From NCBI RefSeq assembly GCF_019192735.1, contig NZ_JAHTKP010000022.1:61568-125567 (forward strand): DNA of 64,000 bases, read 5' to 3'. Under the pieces are notes generated by a model, which saw only the letters and a program-made list of their open reading frames with translations, was not told the origin of the DNA and ran no database searches. The DNA comes from Kitasatospora aureofaciens. Its GTDB lineage: Bacteria; Actinomycetota; Actinomycetes; Streptomycetales; Streptomycetaceae. This document shows, piece after piece, positions 15,058-23,527 of the stretch (within the stretch, counting starts at the first letter, position 1; every line of letters starts with the position of its first letter). The position numbers and the translations under genes are program-made.

Positions 15058-16197
15058 ATGGTGGATCGGATCGAACAGCTCGTCGACCAGTTGGCCGGCC
15101 GGGAGCTCGTCGGGGACGTGTGCATGCTCCTCGACGAACACTTGGAGCGGCGCGACACGGCTTTCCTGGCGGACTTCGGCGCCGCGCTGCACGCGCGCTA
15201 CGGCTCGGGGGCGGGCGGCGAGCACCAGTACCTCTTCAACCGGATCCTGTGGGACGTCACCACCGCGCCCGGCCGCGAGAACGTCGGACACGCGCTGCGG
15301 CTGGGCCTCGCCACCCGGTCGTCGAGCCGACGGCCGGTCCGCCGGGCAGCCGCCGTGCTGGCCGCCCATCAGTCCCCGCAGGACCTGGCGCCGGTGTTCG
15401 CACCGGGCACGACCTATGACGCCGCCTCGGACGAGCTGCGCGCCTGCCTGATCCACGAACTGGTCCTCAGGGACGCCCCGATCGCACGTCTGCCGGAAGC
15501 CGTGGCCTGGGCGGCGGAGTCACCGTTCTGGCAGGACCACCCGCTGTCCTGGCTGCCGTGGACGCTCTCCCCGCTGGAGGGCACGCCAAGCCTCCCGCGC
15601 TACTTCCGTGGCGGCGTGGGGTACGGCAGCGGGTACGGGCTGCCGGAGGGCACCCGGCTGCCGAGCCGCGTCTCCGGCAGCGTTCCGCCGGTCCGCGGCA
15701 ACATGATCGACTTCGCCCTCACCACCGCCGTGGACCGCTGGGACGGGCGACACAACGGGCGTGTCGAGTCCGGCATCCACGTCACCGACGAGCCGGTCGA
15801 CCCCGGCGCCGTCCACCCGATGCTGACGTCCCTGGCACTGGACTGCCTCGCCGACCTGGCCGCCCCCGACCACCTCACCGTCACCGCGACCTCACCCGCG
15901 GAGGCCTGGCGCCTGCTCTTCGCCGCGGCATCCATCGGCGGCGGCGGGGAGGACTACTGGTGGTTCGGCGCCTACGGCCGGCTCGCCGCCTGGCAGTCCC
16001 TGGCGGCCCTGTCCGGAGCGGCCGACGGCGCCCCGTCCGCCGAAGTGGAGCAGCGGGCGGCCGAATGCGGCTGGTACGGCTTCGACGCCGCCACGGACTG
16101 GTTCAACCGCGACTCCATGGACTTCGGCCTCCTGACGCTCACCCCCGACCGCCGCCGTATCGCGGTCCTGGCCGCCACCGACTACAACGGCGGATGA
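15058..16197 (+). CDS. DUF6183-like protein, unknown function
   Basis: A 379-residue soluble protein. Features recalled from the streptomycete DUF6183 group are present: an N-terminal alpha-helical part (EHQYLFNRILWDVTTAPG), LIHELVLRDAPI, and HNGRVESGIHVTDEPVD in the second half. The C-terminal third is rich in Trp and Gly (GGGGEDYWWFGAYGRLAAWQ). No catalytic motif, signal peptide or transmembrane helix is seen. ATG at 15058 is used; no clear ribosome site. A perfect 16-bp hairpin follows. Confidence 0.6.
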   Translation: MVDRIEQLVDQLAGRELVGDVCMLLDEHLERRDTAFLADFGAALHARYGSGAGGEHQYLFNRILWDVTTAPGRENVGHALRLGLATRSSSRRPVRRAAAVLAAHQSPQDLAPVFAPGTTYDAASDELRACLIHELVLRDAPIARLPEAVAWAAESPFWQDHPLSWLPWTLSPLEGTPSLPRYFRGGVGYGSGYGLPEGTRLPSRVSGSVPPVRGNMIDFALTTAVDRWDGRHNGRVESGIHVTDEPVDPGAVHPMLTSLALDCLADLAAPDHLTVTATSPAEAWRLLFAAASIGGGGEDYWWFGAYGRLAAWQSLAALSGAADGAPSAEVEQRAAECGWYGFDAATDWFNRDSMDFGLLTLTPDRRRIAVLAATDYNGG

Positions 16198-16204
16198 CGG
16201 CAAC

Positions 16205-16243
16205 GGCCAGGGCCCGCCCGGTGCTCTCGGGCGGGCCCTGGCC
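16205..16243. terminator. bidirectional terminator hairpin
   Basis: GGCCAGGGCCCGCCCG (16205-16220) pairs perfectly over 16 bp with CGGGCGGGCCCTGGCC (16228-16243) around a 7-base loop. It lies between the stops of convergent genes and is followed by GCTTGCAAAAACG. Confidence 0.9.
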
Positions 16244-16261
16244 GCTTGCAAAAACGCTCCG

Positions 16262-17668
16262 TCACATGTTGATCATGTGCCCGGCCAGGCCGTGGATGGC
16301 CTCCTTGACGGCCTCGCCCAGCGTCGGGTGGGCGTGGACGTTGCGGGCGACCTCGTGGACCGTCAGGTCCCACTGCTGGGCCAGGGTCAGCTCGGGCAGC
16401 AGCTCGGTGACCTCGGGGCCGATCAGGTGGGCGCCGAGCAGCTCGCCGTACTTGGCGTCGCTGATGACCTTGACGAAGCCGATCGGGTGGCCGAGGCCGT
16501 GCGCCTTGCCGTTGGCGGTGAACGGGAACTTGGCGACCTTGACGTCGTGGCCCAGCTCGCGGGCCTGCGCCTCGGTGTAGCCGAAGGAGGCGATCTGCGG
16601 CTGGCAGTAGGTGGCACGCGGGATCATGACGAAGTCGACCTCCATGGTCTCCGCCCCGCCGATGGTCTCGGCGGCGATCACGGCCATCGTCTCGGCGGCG
16701 TGGGCGAGCATCAGCTTCGCGGTGACGTCGCCAATCGCGAAGATGTGGTCGACGCTGGTGCGGCCGCGCCCGTCCACCGCGATGGCGTTGCGGTCGGTGA
16801 GCTTGACGCCGGTGTTCTCCAGGCCGTAGCCGTTGACGCGCGGCGCGAAGCCGATCGCCTGGAGCACCTTGTCGGCCTCCAGGACCTGCTGCTGCCCGTC
16901 CTTGGTGACGGTGACCCGGACCTTGGCGTTCGGGTCGCTGTCGTCGATCGACTCGACCCGGGTGGAGGTGAGCACCTCGATGCCCAGCTTGCGGTACTGC
17001 TTGGCGAGTTCGGTGGAGACCTCGACGTCCTCCAGCGGCACCACCCGGTCGAGGAACTCGACGATGGTGACCTTCACGCCGTAGTTGTGCAGCACGTACG
17101 CGAACTCGACGCCGATCGCGCCGGCGCCCGCGATGATGATGCTCTCCGGCAGCTGCTCGGTGAGGATCTGCTCCTCGTAGGTGACCACGCGGTCGCTCAG
17201 GCTGGTGCCGGGCAGCAGGCGGGTGGAGGCGCCGGCGGCGATGATGCAGTGGTCGAAGGTGACGACGTCGAAGCCGCCGCCACTGAGCGCGACCTGGAGG
17301 GTGCGGTCGTCGACGAAGGTGCCCCAGCCGTCGTACTCGGTGATGCCGTTCTTCTTCATCAGGTAGTGGACGCCCTTGACCCGGCCGTCGGCGACCGATC
17401 GGCTGCGGCGGAAGGCCTCGCCGAAGTCGAAGGTGACCTGGCCCTCGACCTTGATGCCGAAGGTCTTGGCCTCCTTGGTGAAGATGTGGGCCAGCTCGGC
17501 GTTGCGCAGCAGGGCCTTGGAGGGGATGCAGCCGACGTTCAGGCAGACGCCACCCCAGTACTTGGCCTCGATGACGGCGACCTTCAGGCCCAGCTGGGCG
17601 GAACGGACCGCGGCGGTGTAGCCGCCCGGGCCCGCGCCGAGGACGACGACGTCGTAGTGCGTGCTCAT
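16262..17668 (-). CDS. lpdA: dihydrolipoyl dehydrogenase (E3)
   Basis: Reoxidises dihydrolipoamide in 2-oxoacid dehydrogenase and glycine-cleavage complexes using FAD and NAD+. The 468-residue protein has the FAD Rossmann motif VVVLGAGPGGYTAAVRSAQL, the redox disulfide in GGVCLNVGCIPSKALL, the NAD motif IIIAGAGAIGVEFAYVLHNY, the second FAD motif HIFAIGDVT, and the C-terminal His-Glu pair in HAHPTLGEAV. All residues needed are present. ATG at 17668 has GGAGGAG eight bases upstream. It stands alone; no E1 or E2 gene is adjacent. It is divergent from the gene at 17866. Confidence 0.95.
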   Translation of the reverse strand: MSTHYDVVVLGAGPGGYTAAVRSAQLGLKVAVIEAKYWGGVCLNVGCIPSKALLRNAELAHIFTKEAKTFGIKVEGQVTFDFGEAFRRSRSVADGRVKGVHYLMKKNGITEYDGWGTFVDDRTLQVALSGGGFDVVTFDHCIIAAGASTRLLPGTSLSDRVVTYEEQILTEQLPESIIIAGAGAIGVEFAYVLHNYGVKVTIVEFLDRVVPLEDVEVSTELAKQYRKLGIEVLTSTRVESIDDSDPNAKVRVTVTKDGQQQVLEADKVLQAIGFAPRVNGYGLENTGVKLTDRNAIAVDGRGRTSVDHIFAIGDVTAKLMLAHAAETMAVIAAETIGGAETMEVDFVMIPRATYCQPQIASFGYTEAQARELGHDVKVAKFPFTANGKAHGLGHPIGFVKVISDAKYGELLGAHLIGPEVTELLPELTLAQQWDLTVHEVARNVHAHPTLGEAVKEAIHGLAGHMINM

Positions 17669-17865
17669 GTTGCTGACTCCTCCGAGGGTGTCACGGTGTC
17701 GTGATCTCGGTCCCATGGTGGCAGGACCGGACCCGGCGCACCCACCGGGTCTCGGCGGATGCGCTCCGCGCGGCACCGTACCCGCCCGGGGGCCGGATTG
17801 TCAGTGTCGTCCGCTACGGTGCTCGCACCGCGCCCGCCAGGGGCGACGCCCAGAGGAGTGCCGTC

Positions 17866-18963
17866 ATGTTCGAAGCCCGTCCGGTCGCCGCCTACGGCAC
17901 GCCGCTGCCGCCGGGCAGCGCCACGCTCCGGGTCACCGCGGAGACGGGCCGCCGGCTGCTGCTGCAGCGGGGTGACACCGAGCTGGTGGCGTTCGCCCTC
18001 GACCGGCCCGACGAGGTCGTGCGCTTCCCGGCGCCGTGGCCGCGCGACCCGATCAATACCGTGGCCGTCGCGGGGGATCTGAGCGTCGCCGTGTTCGCCG
18101 GGGTGCACGCGCTGCGCGCGGTGGAGCCGGGCGGGCGGCTGCGCTGGGAGGTCCGGCACGGCTGCTGGGATTCGGGCTGCTTCGAGCAGCACGAGAGCTA
18201 CGAGGAGTACGCCGGGGGCGATGACCACCGCTACCCGGACACCGGCTCGGCCGTCTTTTCCCCGGACGGCTCGCTGGTGTGGGCGCACGTGCGCTCGGAG
18301 GACGCCGTGGAGGGGGCGGAGGTGTGGCTGGTCCTGGACGCGGCGGACGGCCGGGTGCTGGCCCGCGCCGAGACGGGGACGGTCGCGGCCGGCTCCGACC
18401 ACATACCGCACCCCGACCCGGCGCAGATGGGCCTGAGCATCGGCGAGGGGCAGGACGGCGTGCCGCTGCGCTGGGGGCGCTTCGACGGCCGGGAGCTGAC
18501 GGTCGAGTACCTCGGGTCCGACGAGCGGGTCCTGCTGGCCGTCAGCCCGTCCGGCAAGCGGCTGCTGACCGTCACGCACTACCAGGAGTCGCTGGCGCTG
18601 CACGACGCGGACGGCGGGGCGGTGCTGTGCGAGCTCGACGCGGACGGCACCGTCCCGGTGCCGCCGACGGCCGAACCGCTCGGCGAGGACGAGAACGGCG
18701 AACCGGACTTCGACCTGCGCTGGGACTACCACGCCGGCTTCGTCGACGAGGACACCGTGGTGACCGCGACGGCGGAGTCCGACGAGGAGTGGGGGCTCGC
18801 CCGGCACTGGCTGGTGGCCGCCGAACCGCTGCGGCTGCTCGGCGAGATCCGCTACCCGTTCCCGGTGCGGGGGTATCCGTACACGCTGGGCGACGGCACG
18901 TGGGCGACCGTCGGCGAGGGTGGGGACACCGTACACGTGTGGGAGCTCGGCGCGCGGGGGTGA
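17866..18963 (+). CDS. beta-propeller-like protein, unknown function
   Basis: A 365-residue acidic protein with repeated strand patterns typical of propellers (FSPDGSLVWAHVRSED, VSPSGKRLLTVTHYQE, TWATVGEGGDTVHVWELG), though canonical WD40 GH...WD units are weak. A short Cys segment (HGCWDSGCFEQHESYEEYAG) could bind metal. No signal peptide is seen, so it is probably cytoplasmic. ATG at 17866 has GAGGAG eight bases upstream, so the longer open frame was rejected. It is divergent from lpdA and convergent with the aminopeptidase gene. Confidence 0.7.
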   Translation: MFEARPVAAYGTPLPPGSATLRVTAETGRRLLLQRGDTELVAFALDRPDEVVRFPAPWPRDPINTVAVAGDLSVAVFAGVHALRAVEPGGRLRWEVRHGCWDSGCFEQHESYEEYAGGDDHRYPDTGSAVFSPDGSLVWAHVRSEDAVEGAEVWLVLDAADGRVLARAETGTVAAGSDHIPHPDPAQMGLSIGEGQDGVPLRWGRFDGRELTVEYLGSDERVLLAVSPSGKRLLTVTHYQESLALHDADGGAVLCELDADGTVPVPPTAEPLGEDENGEPDFDLRWDYHAGFVDEDTVVTATAESDEEWGLARHWLVAAEPLRLLGEIRYPFPVRGYPYTLGDGTWATVGEGGDTVHVWELGARG

Positions 18964-18997
18964 CGTCCGGCCGGGCGCGGACGGTCTGACGGCCGGG

Positions 18998-19030
18998 CGG
19001 GCCCGCCGCCCGAGGACGGCAGCGGGCCCG
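18998..19030. terminator. probable bidirectional terminator
   Basis: CGGGCCCGCCG pairs with CGG-CAG-CGGGCCCG around a short loop with one bulge, between the convergent propeller gene and aminopeptidase gene. Other foldings of this very GC-rich stretch are possible. Confidence 0.5.
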
Positions 19031-19038
19031 TCCGGTCG

Positions 19039-20589
19039 TCAGGCCGCCACCTGGTGGGCGTGGTCCTCGCCCAGGCCGCCTGCGCTGCCGGGCCGCCCGG
19101 CCGGTTGCTGCTGGAACTGGACGGGCCGGGACAGCGAGGAGAGGTCCCACGCGTACGTGCCCACGGCGTCGGCGATCACCCCGATGTTGGCGTCGAAGGC
19201 GTCCAGGTCGAGGTTGTCCCGGTCGTCGCAGGCCTTGTGGTAGCACGGGTCGAACGCCACGCCCGCCTTGCCGCCGTGACGTTCCGCCTGCGCCGCCGAC
19301 TTGACCACCTCGGCGCCGGTGTCGGTGCCGCCCGCCGGGATGCCCGCGTCGATGAACGGGCCGTGGTCGGAGCGCCCGTTGAAGGCCACCGGCTCGTACG
19401 GCAGGCCGCGGCGGTCCAGGTGGTCCGAGAGGTGGCGCTGGATCTGCGCGGAGCCCTCGGGCCCGGCGCCGCCGCCGGTGCTGCCGGAGCCGTCGTAGAC
19501 GAACTGGGCGTAGTTCGGCGAGGCGATCATGTCGAAGTTGAGGTAGAGCCGGATCTTCTTCCGGTCCGCCTCCGACAGCGACTTCACGTACGCCTCGGAG
19601 CCCTTGAGGCCGAACTCCTCGGCGGACCACCAGGCGAACCTGACCTTGTTCTTCACCGGCCGGACGCCGAGGTTCCGGGCGACCTCCAGGATGCCCGCCG
19701 AGCCGGAGCCGTTGTCGTTGATGCCGGGCCCGGCCGGGACGGAGTCGAGATGGGCACCGATGAAGACGGTGTTGTCCTCGTCGCCGCCGCGGGTCTCGGC
19801 GAGGACGTTCCAGGTCGAGCGCTTCTCCATGAAGGTACGGATGTCCAGATTCACCGAGACCGGCCCGGCGGTGGCCTTCGCGGCCAGCGCCTCCCCGGCG
19901 GCCTTGGTGATCCCGCCGACGGGGATCCGCGCCGCGGACGGCTCGCCGAGGGTGCCGTTCAGGTCGCCGTCGGCGTTGTTGTAGACGATCGCCCCGGCCG
20001 CGCCCGCCGTCGCCGCCGCGGCCTGCTTGACCGCGAAGCTGCACCCGCCGCGCCGGATCAGCGCGATCCGGCCGGTGAACGCCCCCGCCGGATAGTCGGC
20101 GGGCGCGCAGCCCGTGGCGTCGCCGACCGGGACGACGGCCAACTCGCCGCGGAGGCCGGTGTCCGGACCGCTCACCGAGTACGTCATGGCGATCAGCGGG
20201 ACCGACTCGGCCTGCGGCGACACCACGTCCAGCCGCTGCGTCCGCGCCTCGAAGAAGGTGTACTCGAACTCCTGTCGCGACACCCTGAGCCCGGCCCGGC
20301 GGGCCTGCTCGTAGACGTACGACGCCGACTCGTCGTGCCCCCGCGAACCTGCCACCCGGGTACCGCCGTTGCGGTCGGCGATCCGCTGAAGGGTTCTGAG
20401 GGTGTCGGAGGCATCCTCGGCGCTGCTCTCCGCGACCAGGCGGGCCGCCAGCTTGGCGCCCCGGCGGGCCGGGTCCGGATCGGCGGCCGCAGTACCGGCT
20501 CCGGCGAGCAGCAGCGGGGTCACGAGGACGGCGACGGTGGAGGCGGCAGCCACGGGAGAGGAGAGCGGGCGGCGGGTGCGCAGCGTCAA
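19039..20589 (-). CDS. secreted M28-family zinc aminopeptidase with PA domain
   Basis: A 516-residue exported exopeptidase that removes N-terminal, usually hydrophobic, residues. The signal peptide ends near ...GAGTAAADP. A protease-associated domain is seen around RIALIRRGGCSFAVKQAAAA and IVYNNADGDLNG. The M28 metal and catalytic residues are all present: His and Asp in FIGAHLDSVPAGPGINDNG, Glu-Glu in WWSAEEFGLKGS, Asp in LNFDMIASPN, and His in FDPCYHKACDD. It resembles the S. griseus aminopeptidase with an added PA domain. The TTG start at 20589 has GGAAGGAC seven bases upstream. It should be extracellular and serve peptide scavenging. Confidence 0.93.
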   Translation of the reverse strand: MTLRTRRPLSSPVAAASTVAVLVTPLLLAGAGTAAADPDPARRGAKLAARLVAESSAEDASDTLRTLQRIADRNGGTRVAGSRGHDESASYVYEQARRAGLRVSRQEFEYTFFEARTQRLDVVSPQAESVPLIAMTYSVSGPDTGLRGELAVVPVGDATGCAPADYPAGAFTGRIALIRRGGCSFAVKQAAAATAGAAGAIVYNNADGDLNGTLGEPSAARIPVGGITKAAGEALAAKATAGPVSVNLDIRTFMEKRSTWNVLAETRGGDEDNTVFIGAHLDSVPAGPGINDNGSGSAGILEVARNLGVRPVKNKVRFAWWSAEEFGLKGSEAYVKSLSEADRKKIRLYLNFDMIASPNYAQFVYDGSGSTGGGAGPEGSAQIQRHLSDHLDRRGLPYEPVAFNGRSDHGPFIDAGIPAGGTDTGAEVVKSAAQAERHGGKAGVAFDPCYHKACDDRDNLDLDAFDANIGVIADAVGTYAWDLSSLSRPVQFQQQPAGRPGSAGGLGEDHAHQVAA

Positions 20590-20790
20590 GGCGAGTCCTT
20601 CCGACGGTCCTGGACTCCCGATTTGACATGACCGTCACCATCCTGCCAAGACCGCCGCGCCCGTCCGGGGGACGGCGGCGGGACGGACGGGGGGCGGCCG
20701 GCGGACGGCGGCAGGACCTCGGCGGGATGCGGACATCCGGTTGCGCGGTGATCCTGGAGAGGTGGGGGCGTCTCTCCAGGGAGTGTGACC

Positions 20791-20967
20791 ATGTCCATGT
20801 TGGATAAGCTCAAGGGCCTTCTGAAGGGCCACGAGGACCAGGCCGAGAAGGCCGTCGACAAGGCGGGGGACGCCGTCGACGAACGTACCCAGGGCAAGTT
20901 CAGCGGCCAGGTGGACGCCACCAAGGAGCAGGCCAAGAACCAGTTCCGCGACCAGCCCCCGGAGTAG
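20791..20967 (+). CDS. MT0933/Rv0909-like antitoxin-type small protein
   Basis: A 58-residue highly charged helical protein. LDKLKGLLKGHEDQAEKAVD and KAGDAVDERTQGKFSGQVD match the mycobacterial MT0933/Rv0909 antitoxin-like family (LDKxKxLLxxHxDxVxxxIDKAGD...VDxxTxGK). In Mycobacterium the partner toxin is adjacent; here no toxin candidate lies next to it, which is usual for the many streptomycete copies. ATG at 20791 has GGGAG seven bases upstream. CsbD-like stress protein is an alternative label. Confidence 0.75.
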   Translation: MSMLDKLKGLLKGHEDQAEKAVDKAGDAVDERTQGKFSGQVDATKEQAKNQFRDQPPE

Positions 20968-20993
20968 CCGGCCGGCGACCCGAAGCCCTGACG

Positions 20994-21023
20994 CCCCGGT
21001 CCGGCCGCCGTGCCGGGCCGGGG
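20994..21023. terminator. bidirectional terminator hairpin
   Basis: CCCCGGTCCGGC (20994-21005) pairs with GCCGGGCCGGGG (21012-21023) with a single U-G pair and a 6-base loop, between the convergent antitoxin-like and zinc-ribbon genes. Confidence 0.7.
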
Positions 21024-21024
21024 C

Positions 21025-21162
21025 TCAGTCGTCCTCGTCCGCCGAGACAGGGTCGGTGGCGCCGCACTTCTCGCACGCCCCGGGTCCGGGCCGCTCGCGC
21101 AGCCGCCCGCACTCCGAGCACACACGGTCCAGCCAGCAGACCGCCTCTCCGCCTTCGTCCAT
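21025..21162 (-). CDS. 45-residue zinc-ribbon protein
   Basis: A short ORF reading MDEGGEAVCW, then VCSECGRLRER and GACEKCGATD, ending SADEDD. Two CxxC pairs 12 residues apart form a typical zinc ribbon. It begins with ATG at 21162 and stops at 21025, just after the shared hairpin, and fits exactly between the terminator and the tetR promoter. No strong ribosome site is visible, so it may be leaderless or weakly expressed. Similar small acidic zinc ribbons occur in streptomycetes with no known role. Confidence 0.65.
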   Translation of the reverse strand: MDEGGEAVCWLDRVCSECGRLRERPGPGACEKCGATDPVSADEDD

Positions 21163-21199
21163 GCCGCCGATTCTGCCGCGCGCCGCCGCGCGATAGCGA

Positions 21200-21237
21200 G
21201 TAGACAGCGTCTACGCGGAGCTGGTAGACACGGTCTA
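21200..21237 (+). promoter_or_regulatory. twin TetR operators and probable leaderless promoter
   Basis: GTAGAC-AGC-GTCTAC (21200-21214) is a perfect palindrome with a 3-base centre. TAGAC-ACG-GTCTA (21225-21237) repeats the core and its last base is the A of the tetR ATG. The two TAGACA hexamers are spaced by 18 bp, so they could also be the -35 and -10 boxes, with transcription starting at the ATG. Repressor binding would block its own promoter directly. Confidence 0.65.
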
Positions 21238-21833
21238 TGACCGAACAAGAGAGGGACCTGCGCGCCCGTCTGGTGGCCGCCGGGGTCGAGCTGGTGGCCC
21301 GGGACGGCGTCCAGGCGCTCGGCCTGCGCGAGATCGCCCGGCAGGCCGGGGTCTCGCACGGGGCGCCGCGCCGCTACTTCCCCACCCACCGCGAACTGCT
21401 CGCCGCCATCGCCCGGCACGGATTCGGCAAGCTCACCGACACCATGGCCGGCACCGACGCCATGGCCACCACCGAGGGGGCCGACCCCCGCGCCCGGCTC
21501 GGCGGGCTGGCCCGCGCCTACCTCCGGTTCGCCGCCGCCAACCCCGGCATGTTCGAGCTGATGTTCCGTCACGACCTCCTGGAGGGCAGCGGCGCCGAAC
21601 TGCGGCTGACCACCCTGCCGCTCTTCCGGACCTTCGCCCGCCTCGTCGCCGAGACCCGCTCGCTGCCGCCCGGGGCCGCCGCCGACACCGCCGCCGCCGC
21701 GTTGTGGGCGAACCTGCACGGCCTCGCGCAGCTGCACGCCTGGGGCAGCCTGCGCCTCGTCACCGGCGGCGACGACGTCGAACCGCTCCTGCGCGCCGCG
21801 CTTGACGCCCACCTCGGCCCGGAGCAGCGGTGA
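21237..21833 (+). CDS. TetR-family repressor of the adjacent MFS exporter
   Basis: A 198-residue regulator with HTH LGLREIARQAGVSHGAPRRY and then FPTHRELLAAIA, followed by a C-terminal ligand domain (AYLRFAAANPGMFELMFRHD, the WHG/TetR_C type). ATG at 21237 has no Shine-Dalgarno; the operator and promoter overlap the start, suggesting a leaderless mRNA. Its TGA overlaps the GTG start of the MFS gene (GTGA), so the two are translationally coupled. The likely role is ligand-induced release of exporter expression. Confidence 0.9.
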   Translation: MTEQERDLRARLVAAGVELVARDGVQALGLREIARQAGVSHGAPRRYFPTHRELLAAIARHGFGKLTDTMAGTDAMATTEGADPRARLGGLARAYLRFAAANPGMFELMFRHDLLEGSGAELRLTTLPLFRTFARLVAETRSLPPGAAADTAAAALWANLHGLAQLHAWGSLRLVTGGDDVEPLLRAALDAHLGPEQR

Positions 21834-23203
21834 ACCCCGCCCGACGGCAACGGCTCACCCTTGCCGCCAGCATCACCGGCGCCGTGATCGTCGCCCTCGA
21901 CGGAACGGTGCTCACCGTCGCCCAACCCAGCCTCCAGCGCGACCTGCACGCCTCCGCCACCGCCGTCCAGTGGACCAGCACCGCCTACCTCATCGCGGTC
22001 GCCGCCCTGTTGGTCTTCGCCGGCCGCCTCGGTGACCGGTACGGCCACCGGCGCGTCTTCGCCGTCGGCGTGGCGGGTTTCGCCGCCGCGTCGATCGGCA
22101 TCGGCCTGGCGCCCGACATCCGCTGGGTGATCGCCCTGCGGGTCGCCCAGGGCGTCGCAGGCGCGCTCCTGCAACCCGCCACCCTGGGCATGCTCCGCGC
22201 CGTCTGGCCCGCCGACCGGATCGCCACGCCGATCGCGGTGCGCACCAGCGCCATCGGCCTGGCGGCAGCTGCCGGGCCGCTGGTGGGGGGCGCGCTCACC
22301 ACCCACCTCGGCTGGCGGGCGGTGTTCTTCCTGACCGTCCTGCCAGCCGCGGCCGCCGGGCTCCTCGCGCTCGCCGTCCCGATGCCGAGGCCCGATCCGG
22401 TTGGCCGCGCCGCCGGACTCGACCTGCCGGGCGCGGCGCTGCTCGCTCTCACCCTGGCCTGCCTCGTGCACACGCTCGTCGGCCTGCCCGGCGGTGGCTG
22501 GTCCGCGAGCAGCGCGCTCGGCCTGGCCGCGGCCGCCGCGCTCGGCCTCGCGTTCGCCCGGCACGAGCAGCGCGCCGCCCGTCCGCTCCTCCCGCCCGCC
22601 GTCCTGCGCTCGGCCGAGGTGGCGCCGGCGCTGGGCGTGCTGCTCACGGCGTCGGCGGCGATCCTCGGGACGCTGTTCCTGGCCACGTACTTCCTTCAGG
22701 ACGTGCTCGCGCTCGACCCGCTGCAGAGCGCGCTGCGGGCGATGCCGCTCGCGGTGACGATGGTGCTCGCGGCGCCCGCGTCGGCATGGCTGACGGGACG
22801 TCAGAACGCGCGCAACACCGTACTGCTGGGAATGGTCCTCATCACACTGGGGGTGCTGCTGATCTCCCGGCTCGACCGGTCGTCGGGGGCGGCCGAGATC
22901 GGCGCCGGCTTCCTGCTGCTCGGCACCGGCTTCGGCGCGGTGATGGCCACCGCGACGGCGATCATCGTCCGCGGCGCGTCCACCGCCGAGGCCGGGGTCG
23001 CGGGCGGCCTCCAGCAGACGGCGATGAACATCGGCCCGGTCCTGGGAGTCGCCCTCGCCACCACCATCGCCGGCCACACCGCCCTCGGCGAGGCCCTGCC
23101 AGCGGCCGCACTCGCCCTGGCCGCGGTCGCCGCCCTCGGCACGCTGATCGCCATCCGCATCCCCAGCGCGCCGAACCGGGTGCCTGCAGGCGACGGGCGT
23201 TGA
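21830..23203 (+). CDS. MFS multidrug exporter, DHA2-like (14 TM type)
   Basis: A 457-residue integral membrane protein. ALDGTVLTVAQPSLQRDLHA is the D1 motif of drug:H+ antiporters, GRLGDRYGHRRVF is MFS motif A, and RVAQGVAGALLQPATLGML resembles motif C/B regions. About 14 hydrophobic segments are visible. It starts at GTG 21830 inside the tetR stop, so both form one operon and the TetR protein should control it. The exported compound is unknown. The last residues VPAGDGR are partly duplicated downstream (23246-23272). Confidence 0.92.
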   Translation: MNPARRQRLTLAASITGAVIVALDGTVLTVAQPSLQRDLHASATAVQWTSTAYLIAVAALLVFAGRLGDRYGHRRVFAVGVAGFAAASIGIGLAPDIRWVIALRVAQGVAGALLQPATLGMLRAVWPADRIATPIAVRTSAIGLAAAAGPLVGGALTTHLGWRAVFFLTVLPAAAAGLLALAVPMPRPDPVGRAAGLDLPGAALLALTLACLVHTLVGLPGGGWSASSALGLAAAAALGLAFARHEQRAARPLLPPAVLRSAEVAPALGVLLTASAAILGTLFLATYFLQDVLALDPLQSALRAMPLAVTMVLAAPASAWLTGRQNARNTVLLGMVLITLGVLLISRLDRSSGAAEIGAGFLLLGTGFGAVMATATAIIVRGASTAEAGVAGGLQQTAMNIGPVLGVALATTIAGHTALGEALPAAALALAAVAALGTLIAIRIPSAPNRVPAGDGR

Positions 23204-23527
23204 GCAGCGTGACGACCCCGGCACCCAGTCCCGCCCGACTCCCCAGGTGCCCACATGCGACGGGAGTTGAGCGCGTCAGGCAGAACCGCGCGGATCCGGC
23301 GGGAGCGACTTCCGCAGAACTACGCTTCGGTGAGGGCGAGTTCGGTCTCAGGTGCTACCCGCTGACGGACCCACAATGCGGGCATGCGGAGACGGCTCAC
23401 GGTTCGGCCTGGTCGTCGTCGCGGCCGGTGCGATCGGTTCCCGCAGCGCTGTAGGCTACGGGCTGCTGGTCGTGCTGGGTGACGTCACTCGCGAGGACCC
23501 CGACAGGCGGTGTCGGTCGACTCCCGG
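23204..23527. other. gene-free interval with a diverged copy of the MFS gene end
   Basis: This 324-bp stretch separates the MFS gene and the convergent nuclease-like gene. The 26 bases at the MFS stop (GGTGCC...GACGGGCGTTGAG, 23179-23204) recur at 23246-23271 with four differences. No terminator hairpin or conserved ORF was seen in the rest. Confidence 0.4.

Noticed and set aside
20791..21162. Toxin-antitoxin pair of the MT0933-like protein and the zinc-ribbon protein
   Set aside because: The genes are convergent with a terminator between them, unlike a TA operon, and the zinc ribbon has no toxin motif.
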